16,555 bases of DNA from an uncultured Ruminococcus sp. (GTDB lineage Bacteria > Bacillota > Clostridia > Oscillospirales > Acutalibacteraceae). Position numbers and translations under genes: made by a program. The DNA lies in NCBI GenBank assembly GCA_902783065.1, contig CACZPV010000080.1, positions 1 to 16,555 of the forward strand, in the 5' to 3' direction. This document shows, one piece after another, positions 13,638 to 16,555 of the stretch. The notes beneath the pieces are model-generated. The model worked only from the letters and a program-made list of their open reading frames with translations. It was not told the origin of the DNA and made no database searches. Position 1 is the first letter of the stretch, and each line of letters opens with the position of its first letter.

Positions 13638-15761
13638 ATGTACATTGAAGAATATGAGGAACAGTTCTTTGAAGGACTTGAAAGAGGAGAACCAAGAGCA
13701 AAAGGTATTAAGAGAGCACTTGATTATGCACAGGAACAGCAGGATACAGATGCAGCATTTCAGCTTTACTATAAGTTTATGAATGAAGATGTTATGCACG
13801 GAAATGCTTATCAGGCGATTATTCTGTTTCCGGAATACGTAGCCTATTTTGAGGATCATCCCGATTATCAGGAAGAATACAATCACGATCTCATGTGGAC
13901 ATATAAGTGGATTATCGGTAATATCAGCGACTTCTATCAGATCCCTCTTACACAAATTGAAAGCATTTACCAGCAATATAAGGATTTCTGTAAACGATTC
14001 AACTATAACCTGCGAACCTATTATGACGGTGTATGGGGCTTTATTACTCCTCATTTAGGTAAAGACGGTATATTCTGCGGACTTACGGCTAAACAGGCAC
14101 ATGATGAAATGATGAAATGCAAAAGAGATGAACTCAGCGATTGCGTTGCCTGTGAAACTGCCGGAGAGCTTATTTACATGATTGATATGCAGGAAGATAT
14201 CAAAGACGTTATCAATAAGGCACAGCCGCTGATCGATGGCAAACTAACCTGCGCTGAGCAGCCGCACTGTGCATTCACTAATATAGCGGAATATTACCTT
14301 GAAAACGGCGATCTTGTTCATGCTGACCAATTTGCCAATAAAGCATACCACCTGATTAACCGTGATTATGTCAACGAAGGCAACCTTACTTCGAAAAAAA
14401 GTGTCTGTATGACAATATTTGCTCATACAGACCCGAATAAAGCAGTTAAGATTCTGAAAAAACTTATGGAATTTATTCCAGAAAACTCCAACTATAATGA
14501 TCTGTTTGAAATATACAGAGGTTCATATTACTTTATGTCCCAGCTTGAACGCAAAGGCGCTTCTCAGATCAGACTTCGTCTGCCGTATAAAGATGAAGAA
14601 ATCCTTACCGATGATAATATTTATGATATTCCCGTCCTGAAAGAATTTTTCTATAACAAGGCGAAAGAAATAGCAGAAAAATTTGATAAAAGAAACGGCA
14701 CCGATCAATTTATGAAACGTCTTAATAAAACATATGATGTCAGCGAAGAAAACTTTTCATACAGTGAAGAAATGCCTGATTATCCGGTACTCGATTATAT
14801 CAGAGAAAATCTTGACGACGGCGTTTTGCCTGAAGAATTTCATCTTCCCTGCCCGAAGGTCGATGAAGACGGCGACCCATTTTTTGACGGTGCTTATGAT
14901 GGTATTATGCTTTACCACAAACAGCCGGAACAAACAGAACTCGGAGAACTCGAAGAAATTATCCGAAAGGCTGCAAGAGGTTCGGAAACCTCTGAGGTCA
15001 AAACCAAACAATATTTTGAAAAAACCGGCAACAGCATGATTACCCTTGTTAATAATGTACGGAACTATATTCTGACCAATCAGGAAGTATTTGACCCGAA
15101 TAATATGTTCCGTTATGCCGTGAACCTTACGGTCAATTCCAATAATAAAGAATGTGTCAAACTGGGACTGTGTATTCTTTCGCTTTTCGGAGATTTCAGC
15201 GACAAACTGGTCGAAGCGATACTTGATCTTGCTGCCTGCAACGAATTTACACTGTATTGCACATGGGCAGTAGAAAGCATGGATAATGCCAATGATCTTG
15301 TTTTTGAAATGGCAAAACGTGCTGACGGATGGGGAAAAATTGTGGCTGTAGATGCATTAGAACCGGAATCTGACGAAATAGAAGAATGGCTGCTGTATGA
15401 AGGTATAAAAAACACCATTCATCCGGGCTATTCGGCAATTACATGTTTCCGGAAAGCAGACGTTATGGATCTTCTGGAAAAAGGACTGACAGAAGATAAC
15501 CTGACCGCAGTAGGAATGATAATTGTATTTCTTATTCTTGACGGTCCTACCATTGGTATCAAGGCGTTTGGAGAAGATGAAGAAAAAATAATGGATCTTT
15601 TCCTCTCTGCTGCAGAAAAAACAGAACTTTCTGATTTTGACAAACGCAGCTTACAGTTGATTCTCAGCAGCTACGATAATGAAAACATACGCGGCAGGAT
15701 TCAGGCACTTGGCATTGAACCTGTAACAGAAAACCAGCTTGAAGATACTGCGGAAGAATAA
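13638..15761 (+). CDS. Two-domain helical-repeat protein (TPR-like plus HEAT-like C-terminal region)
   Basis: The start at 13638 is preferred over an earlier in-frame ATG at 13593 because it follows AAAGGAT and because the protein then begins MYIEEYEEQFFEGL, collinear with its paralogue. The 707-residue product has residues 1-370 homologous to the 374-residue neighbour, with the core LMWTYKWI at 85-92, DELSDCVAC at 164-172 (C169, C172) and GKLTCAEQPH at 201-210. Residues 380-707 are unique here: DGAYDGIMLYH at 417-427, then a helical region (about 435-690) resembling HEAT-type repeats, and an acidic end. No catalytic motif is seen. The Cys residues could bind metal or be structural. It lies 80 nt behind its paralogue, likely on one transcript. 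Confidence 0.75.
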   Translation: MYIEEYEEQFFEGLERGEPRAKGIKRALDYAQEQQDTDAAFQLYYKFMNEDVMHGNAYQAIILFPEYVAYFEDHPDYQEEYNHDLMWTYKWIIGNISDFYQIPLTQIESIYQQYKDFCKRFNYNLRTYYDGVWGFITPHLGKDGIFCGLTAKQAHDEMMKCKRDELSDCVACETAGELIYMIDMQEDIKDVINKAQPLIDGKLTCAEQPHCAFTNIAEYYLENGDLVHADQFANKAYHLINRDYVNEGNLTSKKSVCMTIFAHTDPNKAVKILKKLMEFIPENSNYNDLFEIYRGSYYFMSQLERKGASQIRLRLPYKDEEILTDDNIYDIPVLKEFFYNKAKEIAEKFDKRNGTDQFMKRLNKTYDVSEENFSYSEEMPDYPVLDYIRENLDDGVLPEEFHLPCPKVDEDGDPFFDGAYDGIMLYHKQPEQTELGELEEIIRKAARGSETSEVKTKQYFEKTGNSMITLVNNVRNYILTNQEVFDPNNMFRYAVNLTVNSNNKECVKLGLCILSLFGDFSDKLVEAILDLAACNEFTLYCTWAVESMDNANDLVFEMAKRADGWGKIVAVDALEPESDEIEEWLLYEGIKNTIHPGYSAITCFRKADVMDLLEKGLTEDNLTAVGMIIVFLILDGPTIGIKAFGEDEEKIMDLFLSAAEKTELSDFDKRSLQLILSSYDNENIRGRIQALGIEPVTENQLEDTAEE

Positions 15762-15825
15762 GCTTTTATGTGTTCCGGACATTGACATGTATACCGGAAA
15801 GATGACCAAAAAGGCGGAAATAATT

Positions 15826-16323
15826 ATGACAGAATTTGAAAAAGTAACAGATACAACAACTGATGAACTCTCAGTGCTTGCTTCATCGATTGTTAAGGAG
15901 CATTACGACCCTATTCTCGGACCAGAACAGAATGACTATATGATCGACAAATTTCAGTCGCCCAATGCGATCCGTCAGCAAATAAAAAGCGGATATCAAT
16001 ATTACTTTGTACTCAAAGACGGAAAGAGAGCAGGTTTCTTCGGATATTACCCAAAAGACGGAAAAACATACCTCAGTAAACTTTATATTCAGAAAGATTT
16101 TCGCGGAAATCATCTGGCAAAAGACAGTATTCGCTTTATAGCCGATCAAACCATACAATCCGGTATGCATAATATTTTCTTAAACGTCAATCGTTATAAT
16201 GCAGGAAGTATTGCTGCTTATGAGAAACTCGGTTTCAGAAAAATCGCCATAGAGGACAATCCCATAGGAAACGGATATTATATGAACGACTATGTAATGG
16301 AAAAGGAACTTATTAAAAAGTAA
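15826..16323 (+). CDS. GNAT-family N-acetyltransferase
   Basis: A 165-residue acetyl-CoA-dependent acyltransferase. The acetyl-CoA pyrophosphate loop is in LSKLYIQKDFRGNHLAKDSI (83-102; RGNHLA replaces the usual R/Q-G-x-G/A), preceded by the strand RAGFFGYY. The C-terminal signature is NVNRYNAGSIAAYEKLGFRK at 120-139. I start it at the ATG beginning MTEFEKV, which is family-like; the site in front (AAGGCGG) is weak, and an ATG at 15802 remains possible. It begins 64 nt after the 707-residue protein and ends just before a strong terminator, so it may be the last gene of the HSP90-like group. The substrate (small molecule or protein) is unknown. Confidence 0.88.
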   Translation: MTEFEKVTDTTTDELSVLASSIVKEHYDPILGPEQNDYMIDKFQSPNAIRQQIKSGYQYYFVLKDGKRAGFFGYYPKDGKTYLSKLYIQKDFRGNHLAKDSIRFIADQTIQSGMHNIFLNVNRYNAGSIAAYEKLGFRKIAIEDNPIGNGYYMNDYVMEKELIKK

Positions 16324-16343
16324 TATTCATTATCCATATTATA

Positions 16344-16377
16344 AAATTTCGCCGTCTGCAATCGGCGAAATTTTTTT
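16344..16377 (+). terminator. Rho-independent terminator after the GNAT gene
   Basis: An 11-bp stem (AAATTTCGCCG / CGGCGAAATTT) with an 8-nt loop ends in a run of seven T residues, three of which pair in the stem. It lies 20 nt after the stop codon and closes the plus-strand group that begins with the HSP90-like gene. The A-run on the other side could make it act in both directions. Confidence 0.9.
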
Positions 16378-16442
16378 ATCCAAATTCCTCTTTGCTATAG
16401 GCTGCGGAAATATTATTTTAAAATTTTATAAAAAATTCTATA

Positions 16443-16465
16443 TTTCCTATTGACAAAGTAGGAAA
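16443..16465. promoter_or_regulatory. Inverted-repeat operator candidate over the -35 box
   Basis: TTTCCTA and TAGGAAA form a perfect 7-bp inverted repeat with a 9-bp spacer that contains the TTGACA box. Its placement suggests repression by a dimeric regulator. Which regulator cannot be told. Confidence 0.5.
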
Positions 16466-16478
16466 CGAATGATATAAT
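16450..16478 (+). promoter_or_regulatory. Consensus sigma-A promoter for the gene at the right edge
   Basis: A perfect TTGACA and a perfect TATAAT are separated by 17 bp. The expected start near 16485 leaves a leader of about 45 nt before the next start codon. Confidence 0.85.
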
Positions 16479-16530
16479 CAATGCATATCAAACATATAGG
16501 TATTAATGATATTGAAGGAGGCACATCTTG

Positions 16531-16555
16531 ATGACGATTATTCTATCGGCAATCA
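16531..16555 (+). CDS. Start of a gene cut off by the window edge
   Basis: GAAGGAGG at 16514-16521 is followed 9 nt later by an ATG opening MTIILSAI, then the window ends. A TTG three bases earlier is an alternative start. The promoter and ribosome binding site are strong, so a real and well-expressed gene is likely. Eight codons are too few to identify it. Confidence 0.6.

Overview
This window looks like chromosomal DNA from a low-GC, Gram-positive anaerobe of the class Clostridia, probably a Ruminococcus-like member of the Oscillospiraceae. The reasons are the AT-rich intergenic DNA, strong AGGAGG-type ribosome binding sites, near-consensus sigma-A promoters, a Mrp protein with a Cys-rich N-terminus, and the gene order rbfA-nrnA-truB-ribF. 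The taxonomic call is inference; there is no rRNA or marker set here. No tRNA, rRNA, CRISPR array, transposase or phage gene was seen.

Positions 1-9870 are almost entirely minus-strand genes. Reading in the direction of transcription there are: (i) a small YtxH-like membrane protein overlapping prmA (L11 methyltransferase), then a four-helix membrane protein with an acidic tail; (ii) mrp, an Fe-S carrier ATPase, closed by a clear terminator; (iii) an unrecognised 173-residue protein; (iv) the translation and RNA block rbfA, nrnA, truB, with a 66-residue membrane protein inserted before ribF; (v) a three-gene cluster of unknown role, made of a Gly/Pro/Arg/Trp-rich tail-anchored protein and two paralogous proteins with two membrane helices and a helical cytosolic domain.

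Positions 9870-10480 form a 0.6 kb divergent control region. It has a promoter pointing each way, a perfect tandem 14-mer, a large inverted repeat with GC-rich 13-bp arms, and a leader of about 264 nt before the first plus-strand gene.

Positions 10481-16320 are all plus strand and hold the most unusual content. A divergent HSP90/HtpG-type ATPase is followed by two homologous helical-repeat proteins (374 and 707 residues). The longer one carries an extra helical C-terminal domain. A GNAT acetyltransferase and a strong terminator follow. I read this as a candidate HSP90-like chaperone module with dedicated TPR-like partners. The window ends with a near-consensus promoter overlapped by a perfect inverted repeat and the first eight codons of another gene.
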